Source: an uncultured Eubacteriales bacterium (lineage in GTDB: Bacteria; Bacillota; Clostridia; HGM11514). From it: a DNA stretch of 64,000 nucleotides. Of the stretch, positions 41,305 through 49,359 are shown one piece after another. Each line of letters starts with the position of its first letter. The stretch's first letter is position 1. A program made the translations under genes and the position numbers. The stretch is taken from the NCBI GenBank assembly GCA_902492655.1, contig CABUMF010000008.1, positions 1 through 64,000 on the forward strand. Direction: 5' to 3'. Under the pieces are notes generated by a model. It was given only the letters and a program-made list of their open reading frames with translations. It was not told the origin of the DNA and searched no databases.

Positions 41305-41979
41305 ATGCCTGAAAAAGATGATTCAATAAAGGAATACGGAACCACCGTTGCCAAAACCAAGCTCGGCAACATACAATGCTTAAACATTATAGGACAGATT
41401 GAGGGACACATGGTGCTTCCGTCTCAGAATAAAAGTACAAAGTACGAGCACGTAATTCCCAAGCTTGTTGAAATAGAGCAGGACGAGGATACCGAAGGTT
41501 TGCTTATTATCTTAAATACCGTGGGCGGTGATGTGGAAGCCGGACTTGCGATAGCCGAAATGATCAGTTCAATGAAAACTCCTACGGTATCTTTGGTATT
41601 GGGCGGCGGGCACAGCATTGGTGTGCCTCTTGCGGTTTCCGCAAAAAAATCGTTCATTGTTCCGTCCGCCACCATGACCGTTCACCCTATAAGAATGAGC
41701 GGCGTTGTAATAGGCGTTTCCCAGACATTTGAGTATTTCGACAGAATGCAGGCAAGGGTGGTTTCCTTTGTATGCAGAAATTCGGGTATTTCCGAACAAA
41801 ATTTCAGAAGCTTGATGCTTAAAACCGATGAGATAGCAAACGATGTGGGTACCGTGCTTTTCGGTGATGAAGCCGTAAAATGCGGTCTGATTGATTGCGT
41901 CGGCGGTCTTTCGGATGCTGTATGCGAGCTGATGAATCAGATTAAAGATAACCGAGAAACCTCAGAGCGGAAACGGTAA
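41305..41979 (+). CDS. tepA: ClpP-family serine protease, TepA type
   Basis: 224 aa from ATG 41305 (AAAGGAGAG upstream). A ClpP/crotonase-like fold with ILNTVGGDVEAGLAIAEMI, the nucleophile Ser in GGGHSIGVPLAVSA and the His in TMTVHPIRMSG. Length and motifs fit TepA/YmfB, which in Bacillus acts on spore proteins and protein translocation, rather than true ClpP. Its 3' end overlaps the converging AEC transporter gene by 38 bases. Confidence 0.87.
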   Translation: MPEKDDSIKEYGTTVAKTKLGNIQCLNIIGQIEGHMVLPSQNKSTKYEHVIPKLVEIEQDEDTEGLLIILNTVGGDVEAGLAIAEMISSMKTPTVSLVLGGGHSIGVPLAVSAKKSFIVPSATMTVHPIRMSGVVIGVSQTFEYFDRMQARVVSFVCRNSGISEQNFRSLMLKTDEIANDVGTVLFGDEAVKCGLIDCVGGLSDAVCELMNQIKDNRETSERKR

Positions 41980-42922
41980 CAAACAGGGTGAAAATTGATA
42001 ATATGCTTGTCCAGACCACAAGCTGACCTGCAAGTATTTCATCAGAGCCCATTTCGCTTGCCATAACCGTGCTTGACACCGCAACAGGCGTACCGAAAAG
42101 TGCGATGAGTGCGGGAAATTCAGTCTTTGTAAAATGTAAAACCCCCATTTTTGTCAGAATTATCGCTCCGCACAGTCCTAAAAGCGGAGCAATTATAATC
42201 CTTATACTCGTTGCAAGAGTAATTTGTTTTGCCAACTTTCGGCTTGCCGAAAATGTGAATTTTCCGCCGAGAACTATCAGCGCAAGGGGAGAAGCCATTT
42301 TTGCAAGACTTGAAATAATCGAATAAACCGCAGGTAAATCGTTTTTTATTGAAAAAGGCACGAAATTTCTTAAACCAATTGTTGCAACTCCCATAAAAAT
42401 ACTTATTATAAGCGGATTTTTCAAGGTTCTTATAATTATTTTTTTGAAATCTGTTTTACCTCCGCCTTCGTACATTGTAAGGCTTATAACGGCGAGCACA
42501 TTGAAAAGACTTATTGCAACAGCCGAAAGAATGCTTGCAACCGCAACCGATGCTTCATCTCCCAACGAGGAGGCAAGAACAATACCTATTATTGCATAAT
42601 TTGACCTGAACGCACACTGATGCACAACGCCCTTTTGCTTTGGGTCGGATACGAGCTTTGCCGACAGCCAGCCTATAAAAAACAGAACGAAAACAGAAAT
42701 TATCGAGTACCAGATAACCTCCGGATTGATAACCGAAAAGGATTCTATGGAGTATATGTTATAATAAAGCATACATGGAAGACAAACCCTGAACATAAGA
42801 CGGTTGCCGACATTTAAAAAATCGTCACTTAAGAAATCCGTTCTTTTAAGAATATATCCCAGAAGTATTATGCCCAAAATCGGAACAATGGCGTTAAATG
42901 AGTACAAAAATATGTCTATCAT
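41942..42922 (-). CDS. AEC-family permease (auxin efflux carrier type)
   Basis: 326 aa from ATG 42922 (GGAGGAAA upstream). About ten membrane segments in two five-helix halves separated by a polar loop; MGVATIGLRN and the final WTSILSIFTLFVTVSALRFLG are typical. In bacteria AEC carriers export or import organic acids such as malate or malonate. Substrate is not inferable from context. The last 38 bases overlap the 3' end of tepA on the other strand, so antisense pairing of the two transcripts is possible. Confidence 0.85.
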   Translation of the reverse strand: MIDIFLYSFNAIVPILGIILLGYILKRTDFLSDDFLNVGNRLMFRVCLPCMLYYNIYSIESFSVINPEVIWYSIISVFVLFFIGWLSAKLVSDPKQKGVVHQCAFRSNYAIIGIVLASSLGDEASVAVASILSAVAISLFNVLAVISLTMYEGGGKTDFKKIIIRTLKNPLIISIFMGVATIGLRNFVPFSIKNDLPAVYSIISSLAKMASPLALIVLGGKFTFSASRKLAKQITLATSIRIIIAPLLGLCGAIILTKMGVLHFTKTEFPALIALFGTPVAVSSTVMASEMGSDEILAGQLVVWTSILSIFTLFVTVSALRFLGYL

Positions 42923-42975
42923 AAGATTTCCTCCGATGCAAATTATCATTGTATTTAGCCAAGTTTGATATAATT

Positions 42976-43434
42976 CTATAACAGAATTACTTTAATTTTC
43001 TTCTTCCTTGCGTAATCGACGGTGAACTTTGTGCCGCCGAAATCCTTTTTGAGGTATGCGATGCAAACCGATGACGCATCGACCATTTTGCGGTTCCGCT
43101 CATGCATACATCCCCTGATATAAACCTCGTGCAATATTTCCTTTGAATCTGCTCTTTCAAGAAGGTAGCGATACAACAGCTTATCATGTTCGTTCCAGTT
43201 ATTATCCTGATCCGCACACGGGATTATAAGCCTTAGTTTAATGTGGGGATACTTGTTTTTTGCCGCCAATACGAAAATTCCGCAAAGTGTGTCAAAACCT
43301 CTTGCGCCGCCGCAAATAAATTCATCATAGCCCTCCGAAATTAGCCGGAAAACGGTGCTGTAAAGGTCGTTTTTCAGCTTTTCTTCGTCTGCCTTCGGAA
43401 TTGTTCTGTGTCCTGTAAAACAACAAGTTTTCAT
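42976..43434 (-). CDS. SLOG-family protein (YpsA/DUF1273-like)
   Basis: 152 aa. The N-terminal CCFTGHRTIPK, the FICGGARGFDTLCGIF nucleotide-sugar-binding loop and the C-terminal GGTKFTVDYARKK segment identify a SLOG/YpsA-type Rossmann fold. Such proteins bind ADP-ribose-like or nucleotide ligands. YpsA affects cell division in Bacillus; the function here is unknown. Own promoter at 43469-43497. Confidence 0.82.
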   Translation of the reverse strand: MKTCCFTGHRTIPKADEEKLKNDLYSTVFRLISEGYDEFICGGARGFDTLCGIFVLAAKNKYPHIKLRLIIPCADQDNNWNEHDKLLYRYLLERADSKEILHEVYIRGCMHERNRKMVDASSVCIAYLKKDFGGTKFTVDYARKKKIKVILL

Positions 43435-43468
43435 TTTTGTCCCCTTTTGCTATATTACTGTATAATAT

Positions 43469-43497
43469 ATAATATAACATTTAAATTATAAAGTCAA
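43469..43497 (-). promoter_or_regulatory. SLOG gene promoter
   Basis: On the minus strand TTGACT (43497-43492), a 17-bp spacer and TATTAT (43474-43469). Confidence 0.78.
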
Positions 43498-43500
43498 CTG

Positions 43501-43529
43501 TTTACTTTTAAAAAGATTTGTGGTAAAAT
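43501..43529 (+). promoter_or_regulatory. Promoter of the 191-aa membrane protein gene
   Basis: TTTACT (43501-43506), a 17-bp spacer and TAAAAT (43524-43529), divergent from the SLOG promoter with only 3 bases between the two -35 boxes. Confidence 0.7.
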
Positions 43530-43565
43530 ATATTATGCTTAATTTTTTGCGGAAGGGTTGATTTA

Positions 43566-44141
43566 ATGAAAAAACTGATACTTAAGGGTTTTGAAGTTCA
43601 GCTTGTGATGGTTTTTTTCGCATTTATGATCTTTGCGACAAATGAGTTTACGCTGTCGCACCTTTGGATAAATATTATTGCAAGCACACTTATTTTATTT
43701 GTATATCTTTTGATGTTTTATTCAGATTCATATAAAACCACAAGAGAGTATATAAAGCTCGGCAAAAAGCCGCCCGTGCCGGTCGTGGCAAATGCTGTGG
43801 TGTACATAATTCCGGCTGTGTTGCTCATCTGGTCGATTGCTTTTCCTATTTATTTTGACAAGGCATACATAATCGAGCCGGGCGACCTTTCAAACGGTGT
43901 TCCTCCGGTTTACGATTATGTAAAAGCTGTAAGGCAGACTGCGTGGTTCGAGCTTTATATGTTTCCGTATAAAGGAATTTATGAGATGTTCGGAAGCAGC
44001 ACCTTGTGCCACCTTATAACCTTCTTGCCTGCGCCGATTGCATCGGCTTTAGGCTATGTTACCGCAAAGCACGATTTCGATTTGATGAAGCGTGCATCTG
44101 ATTTTATTCAGAAACTCGTTTACAGAAATAAGGAAAACTAA
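43566..44141 (+). CDS. Small multi-pass membrane protein, unknown
   Basis: 191 aa with four hydrophobic segments (starting VMVFFAFMIFATNEF, IIASTLILFVYLLMFY, AVVYIIPAVLLIWSIAF and LCHLITFLPAPIASALGY) and an extracytoplasmic loop between the third and fourth (about 85-140). I recognise no family. It is immediately upstream of sigG, but the sigma-F-type promoter of sigG begins right after its stop, so it is probably transcribed separately. A role in sporulation is possible only by position. Confidence 0.7.
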   Translation: MKKLILKGFEVQLVMVFFAFMIFATNEFTLSHLWINIIASTLILFVYLLMFYSDSYKTTREYIKLGKKPPVPVVANAVVYIIPAVLLIWSIAFPIYFDKAYIIEPGDLSNGVPPVYDYVKAVRQTAWFELYMFPYKGIYEMFGSSTLCHLITFLPAPIASALGYVTAKHDFDLMKRASDFIQKLVYRNKEN

Positions 44142-44171
44142 GTATATAAACCGTCCTTCGTGGGGAAAATT
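44142..44171 (+). promoter_or_regulatory. Sigma-F/G-type promoter of sigG
   Basis: GTATA (44142-44146), a 15-bp spacer and GGGGAAAATT (44162-44171). This matches the forespore sigma consensus GYATA-N15-GGnnAnAnTR except at the last base. It lies at the expected distance from the sigG start (44206) and fits the known control of spoIIIG by sigma-F. Confidence 0.8.
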
Positions 44172-44205
44172 TATATTGATAAATTAATTCCCGGAGGACG
44201 AAAAT

Positions 44206-44976
44206 ATGCTGAGCAAAGTAGAAATCTGCGGTGTTAATACTTCAAAACTGCCGGTGCTTACAAACAGAGAAAAAGAGGAGCTGTTTCAAAAAATCAAGGC
44301 AGGAGACAAAAATGCCCGCGAGGTTTTTATTAAGGGCAATTTAAGGCTTGTTTTAAGTGTAATTAAGAGGTTTTCAAACAGAGGAGAAAATCCGGATGAT
44401 TTGTTTCAGATAGGCTGCATAGGGCTTATTAAATCAATAGACAACTTCGACACAAATCAAGGGGTAAAATTTTCCACTTATGCTGTACCTATGATAATAG
44501 GGGAGATCAGAAGATACTTGAGGGATAATAATTCCATAAGAGTAAGCCGTTCCCTTAGAGATGCCGCTTATAAGGCACTTCAGGCAAAGGAAAGGCTTTC
44601 CTCGTCTTTGAACCGCGACCCAACTATCGAGGAGCTTGCAAAGGAGATTGAAATTCCGAGCGAAACCATAGTTTTGGCGCTTGACGCCGTGCGTGAACCG
44701 GTGTCGCTTTTTGAGCCGGTATATCACGACGGAGGCGATGCGGTTTATGTTATGGATCAGGTTTGCGACAAGCGCAGTCTTGACGAAAACTGGATTGAGG
44801 AAATATCCCTTCGTGAAGCTATGGCTAACCTGAAAGATAGGGAAAAGAAGATTCTTGCAATGAGATTTTATGAAGGAAAAACACAGATGGAGGTTGCCGA
44901 TGAAGTGGGAATAAGTCAGGCTCAGGTGAGCAGGCTTGAAAAGTCGGCACTCCGTCATATGAAGAAATTGATTTGA
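44206..44976 (+). CDS. sigG: RNA polymerase sigma-G factor (late forespore)
   Basis: 256 aa with the distinctive N-terminus KVEICGVNTSKLPVLTNREK found in sigma-G. Region 2 is FIKGNLRLVLSVIKRFSNRGENPDDLFQ..., with the core GVKFSTYAVPMIIGEIRRYLRDN. Region 3 is ...SSSLNRDPTIEELAKEI, and region 4 has MRFYEGKTQMEVADEVGISQAQVSRLEKSALRHMKK. It directs late forespore genes during sporulation, controlled by sigma-F and held back until engulfment. In many Firmicutes it lies after spoIIGA-sigE; here no sigE precedes it. Preceded by its own promoter and GGAGGACG at 44192-44199. Confidence 0.95.
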   Translation: MLSKVEICGVNTSKLPVLTNREKEELFQKIKAGDKNAREVFIKGNLRLVLSVIKRFSNRGENPDDLFQIGCIGLIKSIDNFDTNQGVKFSTYAVPMIIGEIRRYLRDNNSIRVSRSLRDAAYKALQAKERLSSSLNRDPTIEELAKEIEIPSETIVLALDAVREPVSLFEPVYHDGGDAVYVMDQVCDKRSLDENWIEEISLREAMANLKDREKKILAMRFYEGKTQMEVADEVGISQAQVSRLEKSALRHMKKLI

Positions 44977-45038
44977 TTTTTGTGAAATATGCACAAAAAT
45001 CAGTATTATTTTTAGTACAAAAACCACAAAAGAAGGTA

Positions 45039-45155
45039 TTGATTTTTGAGGGGAAATGTGTTATTATATAACCATAGTAATTATTTTTTCATTTTCCCTC
45101 CTTTTTATAATATTTTTGATTGGATTAACGGTTCCGTTAATCCAATATTTTTTTA
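45039..45155 (+). ncRNA. Possible short RNA with C/U motif, or sigG terminator region
   Basis: TTGATT (45039-45044), 17 bases and TATTAT (45062-45067) form a plausible promoter. About 75-80 bases on, ATTGGATTAACGG (45119-45131) and CCGTTAATCCAAT (45134-45146) with a T-run form a near-perfect terminator. Between them is no ORF, but there is TTTTCCCTCC (45092-45101), complementary to Shine-Dalgarno sequences. An alternative is that GAGGGGAAATG (45048-45058) pairs with CATTTTCCCTC (45090-45100) as part of the sigG 3' end. Confidence 0.4.
45119..45153 (+). terminator. Strong terminator downstream of sigG
   Basis: 13-bp perfect stem (45119-45131 / 45134-45146) with a 2-base loop and a T-run at 45148-45154. 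Confidence 0.9.
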
Positions 45156-45164
45156 TAAAAAATA

Positions 45165-45193
45165 TTGACTGACGCTTAAAAAAATGGTAAAAT
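45165..45193 (+). promoter_or_regulatory. Promoter of the methyltransferase/ECF unit
   Basis: TTGACT (45165-45170), a 17-bp spacer and TAAAAT (45188-45193). Confidence 0.85.
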
Positions 45194-45229
45194 AGAGAAT
45201 TAGAGAAAACTATGTTTTGAGGCAAAATT

Positions 45230-46084
45230 ATGTGGATTGCAGATAAATGGAAAGATTATGCCTTGCTCGGTGGTTCGGACGGCGAAAAGCTCGAAAAATG
45301 GGGACGTTACACTTATCTTCGTCCCGATCCGCAGATTATCTGGCATATGAGCGATTTTAAAAGAAATGCCGATGCGGTTTACACACGCTCCGGCGGCGGT
45401 GGATATTGGGATTTTAACAAAAGGGATTCCGAGGACGGACAGACCGTCGCTTACCGTGATATGAAGTTTTTCATTAAACCCATGGGTTTTAAGCATATGG
45501 GGCTTTTTCCAGAGCAGGCGGTTAATTGGGATTTTATGCGAGATAAAATCGAAGGCTCCGGTCGGGAAATCCGTGTACTCAATCTTTTTGCTTATACGGG
45601 CGGTGCGACGGTTGCGTGTCTTAAGGGCGGAGCGTATGTTTGTCATGTTGACGCGTCTAAGGGCATGGTTTCCCACGCGAGGCAGAATGTTGAGCTTAAC
45701 GGACTTTCCGGGGATAGGATAAGATACATCGTTGACGATTGTCTTAAGTTCGTGCAAAGAGAGGCAAGGCGAGGCAAAAAATATGATGCGGTTGTTATGG
45801 ATCCGCCCTCTTACGGCAGAGGACCCAACGGCGAAAAGTGGGAAGTTGATGTTTTGCTTAATAAGCTTGTAAGTGCTTGTATTGAGATACTCAGTGATAA
45901 TCCGCTTTTCTTTGTGGTTAATACGTACTCTACCGGGATTGCCTCAAGTGCGGTGAGCAACCTACTTAAGATGACGCTTGGAACTCGTTACGGCGGCTTT
46001 GTAAGTGCAGATGAAATCGGTTTACCTTTCAATAATTGCGATATTGCGCTTCCGGCAGGCTGTACGGCAAGATGGGAAAGTTAA
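45230..46084 (+). CDS. RlmI-like SAM-dependent rRNA methyltransferase
   Basis: 284 aa. Class I methyltransferase fold: the SAM loop LNLFAYTGGATVACLKGGA, HVDASKGMVSHARQNVELNG (acidic loop), and the motif IV VVMDPPSYGRGPNGEKWEV. Similar to RlmI/YccW 23S rRNA cytosine methyltransferases but lacking the N-terminal PUA domain that the 390-aa E. coli enzyme has, so it belongs to the shorter Firmicute branch. Exact target base unknown. The ECF transporter genes follow 18 bases later. Confidence 0.8.
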   Translation: MWIADKWKDYALLGGSDGEKLEKWGRYTYLRPDPQIIWHMSDFKRNADAVYTRSGGGGYWDFNKRDSEDGQTVAYRDMKFFIKPMGFKHMGLFPEQAVNWDFMRDKIEGSGREIRVLNLFAYTGGATVACLKGGAYVCHVDASKGMVSHARQNVELNGLSGDRIRYIVDDCLKFVQREARRGKKYDAVVMDPPSYGRGPNGEKWEVDVLLNKLVSACIEILSDNPLFFVVNTYSTGIASSAVSNLLKMTLGTRYGGFVSADEIGLPFNNCDIALPAGCTARWES

Positions 46085-46102
46085 TTAAAGGGTGTTGGTA
46101 GC

Positions 46103-46930
46103 TTGATAAAAGCAGATAAAATTTCATTTTCATATAAAAACACCGATGACGGCGTTTCGGTTTTTAAAGATATAGATATTGAGATAAAAAAGGGCGAATT
46201 TGTATGTATTCTGGGCAGAAACGGCTCGGGTAAATCCACTTTGGCAAAGCATTTTAATGCTATACTGCTGCCGACGGGCGGTACGGTATATGTTGAGGGA
46301 ATGGACACGAAAGCCACGGATGCCTATGACATAAGAAGGCTTGTCGGCATGGTTTTTCAGAATCCCGATAATCAGCTTGTTGCAACGGTTGTTGAGGAGG
46401 ATGTTGCGTTTGCGCCCGAAAACCTCGGTATGCCTCCCGAAAAAATCCGAAAAAGGGTTGATTGGGCTCTTGAGAGAGTTGGTATGTCCGAGTACAAGAT
46501 GCACGCACCGCATATGCTGTCGGGCGGTCAGAAGCAAAGAATTGCGATTGCAGGCATTATTGCGATGCTCCCCGAATATATTGTTCTTGACGAGCCTACG
46601 GCTATGCTTGACCCTTCGGGCAGGCGGGAAGTTATAGAAACGATTAAAAATCTCAACCGTGAGCTTGGGATAACCGTTGTTCTGATAACTCATAATATGG
46701 ATGAGGCAGTGGATGCGGACAGGGTTTTGGTCATGAACAAGGGCAATATTGTGCTTTCGGGTAAGCCGAGAGAGGTTTTTTCGTGTGTTTCAAAGATGAA
46801 GGAATACGGACTTGATGTTCCTCAGCCTACGGAAATTGCCTATGAACTTAAAAATGACGGCTTTGATATAAAAACGGATATTCTTACCGAGGATGAGCTT
46901 ATTGCTGAAATTGAGAGGTTGACACAGTGA
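46103..46930 (+). CDS. ecfA1: ECF transporter ATPase EcfA1
   Basis: 275 aa, TTG start at 46103. Walker A GRNGSGKSTLAKHFNA, Q-loop GMVFQNPDNQLVATVVEEDVAF, signature LSGGQKQRIAIAGI, Walker B YIVLDEPTAML and the H-loop LITHNMDEA. The FQNPDNQ motif is typical of EcfA ATPases. It powers group II energy-coupling-factor vitamin uptake together with EcfA2 and EcfT; no substrate-binding S component is near, so the module is probably shared by S proteins encoded elsewhere. Confidence 0.95.
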   Translation: MIKADKISFSYKNTDDGVSVFKDIDIEIKKGEFVCILGRNGSGKSTLAKHFNAILLPTGGTVYVEGMDTKATDAYDIRRLVGMVFQNPDNQLVATVVEEDVAFAPENLGMPPEKIRKRVDWALERVGMSEYKMHAPHMLSGGQKQRIAIAGIIAMLPEYIVLDEPTAMLDPSGRREVIETIKNLNRELGITVVLITHNMDEAVDADRVLVMNKGNIVLSGKPREVFSCVSKMKEYGLDVPQPTEIAYELKNDGFDIKTDILTEDELIAEIERLTQ

Positions 46931-47787
46931 AGGAAAGAATCAGGGTTGAAAACTTAATACACACATATATGCCGGACACACCTTTCAAAAAAACCTCGGT
47001 AAACGGTATATCCATGTCTGTTTATGACGGTGAGTTTTTGGGAATAGTGGGGCATACAGGCTCCGGAAAATCCACTCTTATCCAGCATTTTAACGGATTG
47101 CTTAAACCTACATCAGGAAAAGTTTTTGTTGACGGCGAGAATATTTCTAAAGCAAATCTTCGGGATATTCGTTTCAAAATCGGCATGGTTTTTCAGTATG
47201 CGGAGTATCAGCTTTTTGAAGAATCCGTGTTTGAAGATATGGCGTTCGGCCCGAAAAATCAAGGGCTTTCGGAGGACGAGATTAAAAAAAGTGTTTTATC
47301 TGCGGCGGATGCAATGGAAATTGACCGAGAGCTTCTTTCAAAATCTCCGTTTGAGCTTTCGGGAGGGCAGAAAAGAAGGGTTGCAATCGGCGGTGTGTTG
47401 GCTATGCAACCCGAGGTTTTGGTTTTGGACGAACCTACCGCAGGGCTTGATCCAAAAGCCCGTGACAGAGTGCTTTCTCTCCTTAAAGAACTTAATCGCA
47501 GCCGTGCTCTCACGGTTGTTATAGTTTCGCACAGCATGGAGGATATTGCAAAATATGCCGACAGAATGATTGTACTCGGTGATGGGAAGCTTAAGTTTTC
47601 CGGCGCACCCAAGGATATTTTTCAGCGTGGTGACGAGATTGAAAAATTAGGTCTTGCGATACCGCCGGCGGCGTCTGTGGCGCAAAGGCTTTTCAATATG
47701 GGGTACGATGTTGACAAAACCGCCTGCACTCCGATTGAAACCGCAAAAACCATCGAGAAAATGCTTCATAATCGGGTAACGGAGTAA
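46927..47787 (+). CDS. ecfA2: ECF transporter ATPase EcfA2
   Basis: 286 aa, GTG start overlapping the ecfA1 stop by 4 bases. Walker A GHTGSGKSTLIQHFNG, Q-loop GMVFQYAEYQLFEESVFEDMAFGP (the FQYxExQLFE form that marks EcfA2), signature LSGGQKRRVAIGGV, Walker B VLVLDEPTAGL and H-loop VSHSMEDIA. It pairs with EcfA1 as the asymmetric ATPase dimer of the ECF module; EcfT follows 6 bases later. Confidence 0.95.
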   Translation: MKERIRVENLIHTYMPDTPFKKTSVNGISMSVYDGEFLGIVGHTGSGKSTLIQHFNGLLKPTSGKVFVDGENISKANLRDIRFKIGMVFQYAEYQLFEESVFEDMAFGPKNQGLSEDEIKKSVLSAADAMEIDRELLSKSPFELSGGQKRRVAIGGVLAMQPEVLVLDEPTAGLDPKARDRVLSLLKELNRSRALTVVIVSHSMEDIAKYADRMIVLGDGKLKFSGAPKDIFQRGDEIEKLGLAIPPAASVAQRLFNMGYDVDKTACTPIETAKTIEKMLHNRVTE

Positions 47788-47793
47788 ATTGAT

Positions 47794-48591
47794 ATGATAA
47801 AAGATATAACAATAGGTCAGTACTTTCCGGGTAATTCTTTTGTTCACAGAATCGACCCGAGGGTAAAAATACTTTTGACATGCCTTTATATAACCATGGT
47901 CTTTTTTGCGAGCAATGTTTTGAGCTTTTTGATTTGCGGAGTATTCTTGTTTGTTTCTGTTAAGGCATCAAGTGTTCCGTTTAAGAATATGGTCAGAGGG
48001 CTTAAGTCAGTGCTGTTTATTATTGCATTTACCGGCATTTTTAATCTGTTCATGGTGCCGGGAGATAAGCTTTTTTCAATCGGGCCTTTAACCGCAACAG
48101 TTCAGGGCGGAAAAATGGCACTTATGATGATAGTGAGGGTGTTTTTTCTTATTACCGGCACTACACTTCTTACATTCACGACTTCTCCCATTCGGTTGAC
48201 GGACGGAATAGAATATATTCTTAAGCCGTTTTCAAGGTTCGGCGTTCCGGCGCACGAGCTTGCGATGATGATGAGCATTGCGCTTCGGTTTATTCCGACG
48301 CTGATTGAGGAAACGGACAAGATAATGAAGGCACAGTCGGCAAGGGGAGCTGATTTTGAAAACGGCGGTATTGTAAAACGGGCAAAAAGCTTTGTGCCGA
48401 TACTCGTTCCGTTGTTTATCAGTGCTTTCAGAAGAGCCGATGAGCTTGCGGTGGCAATGGAATGTCGCTGTTATCGTGGAGGCGACGGAAGAACAAAGCT
48501 TATTCAGCTTAAATGCTCCTATGTAGATTTAATTGCTTTTTTGTTTGTAGCCGTATTTTTAACGCTTGTAATAATTTCAAGATTTATCTGA
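47794..48591 (+). CDS. ecfT: ECF transporter transmembrane component EcfT
   Basis: 265 aa, about five to six membrane segments. The two Ala-Arg-Gly-type coupling motifs that contact the ATPases are AQSARGADFENGG and AMECRCYRGG. N-terminal GNSFVHRIDPRVKIL is a conserved family feature. It joins the EcfA ATPase pair to interchangeable S components for vitamin or metal uptake. truA follows 10 bases downstream, an order (ecfA1-ecfA2-ecfT-truA) widely kept in Firmicutes. Confidence 0.95.
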   Translation: MIKDITIGQYFPGNSFVHRIDPRVKILLTCLYITMVFFASNVLSFLICGVFLFVSVKASSVPFKNMVRGLKSVLFIIAFTGIFNLFMVPGDKLFSIGPLTATVQGGKMALMMIVRVFFLITGTTLLTFTTSPIRLTDGIEYILKPFSRFGVPAHELAMMMSIALRFIPTLIEETDKIMKAQSARGADFENGGIVKRAKSFVPILVPLFISAFRRADELAVAMECRCYRGGDGRTKLIQLKCSYVDLIAFLFVAVFLTLVIISRFI

Positions 48592-48601
48592 GGTTAATAT
48601 T

Positions 48602-49330
48602 ATGTATAAATTAACGCTTTGCTATGACGGAACCGCATATCACGGCTGGCAAAGGCAGAAAAACGCACTTGCAGTTCAGGAGGTTCTGGAGGATGCGCTT
48701 GCCCGTCTTTTTAAGCACGATGTCACTGTTGCCGGATGCAGCAGAACCGATGCGGGTGTTCATGCGAAAGAGTATGTTTGCAGCTTTGATTATCCCATGA
48801 GCGTGCCTGCCGAAAAGCTTCCGTATGCGCTGAACACCATTATTCCGGATGATATTTCTGTTATCGGATGCGAAAAGACCTCCGATGACTTTCATGCAAG
48901 ATTTTCCTGTAAGGGAAAGGAATATATTTATCTTATCGACAATTCTACGCACATCAATCCGTTTTTAAGAAACTACGCCTGCCACTTCCCATATAAACTT
49001 GATTTTGAAAAAATGCTTGATGCAGCAAGCTTCATGCACGGAAAAAGAGATTATTCGGCATTTTGCGCTTCGGGTGCAACCGTTAAGGATTTTGTCAGAA
49101 ATTTAGAGTATGTTAAGCTTTCCAAGGAAGGAAATGTTATAACATTAAGAACGAAGGCGGACGGTTATCTTTACAATATGGTCAGAATTATTGCGGGAAC
49201 GCTTCTCTATGTCGGGGTAGGAAAAATCGAAAGCTCCGATATTACCGATATAATTGATTCAAAAGACAGAAGGGCGGCAGGTATAACCGCTCCTCCGCAG
49301 GGACTTTACTTAAATCATGTGTACTATTGA
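48602..49330 (+). CDS. truA: tRNA pseudouridine(38-40) synthase TruA
   Basis: 242 aa, normal length. It isomerises uridines 38-40 in the tRNA anticodon arm. The catalytic Asp is in CSRTDAGVHAKEYV; the N-terminal YDGTAYHGWQRQKNALAVQ and C-terminal NMVRIIAGTLLYVGVGK are family signatures. Last gene of the conserved ECF module. Confidence 0.96.
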   Translation: MYKLTLCYDGTAYHGWQRQKNALAVQEVLEDALARLFKHDVTVAGCSRTDAGVHAKEYVCSFDYPMSVPAEKLPYALNTIIPDDISVIGCEKTSDDFHARFSCKGKEYIYLIDNSTHINPFLRNYACHFPYKLDFEKMLDAASFMHGKRDYSAFCASGATVKDFVRNLEYVKLSKEGNVITLRTKADGYLYNMVRIIAGTLLYVGVGKIESSDITDIIDSKDRRAAGITAPPQGLYLNHVYY

Positions 49331-49359
49331 TTTTTTCTATCGTGAAAGGATTTATACAA

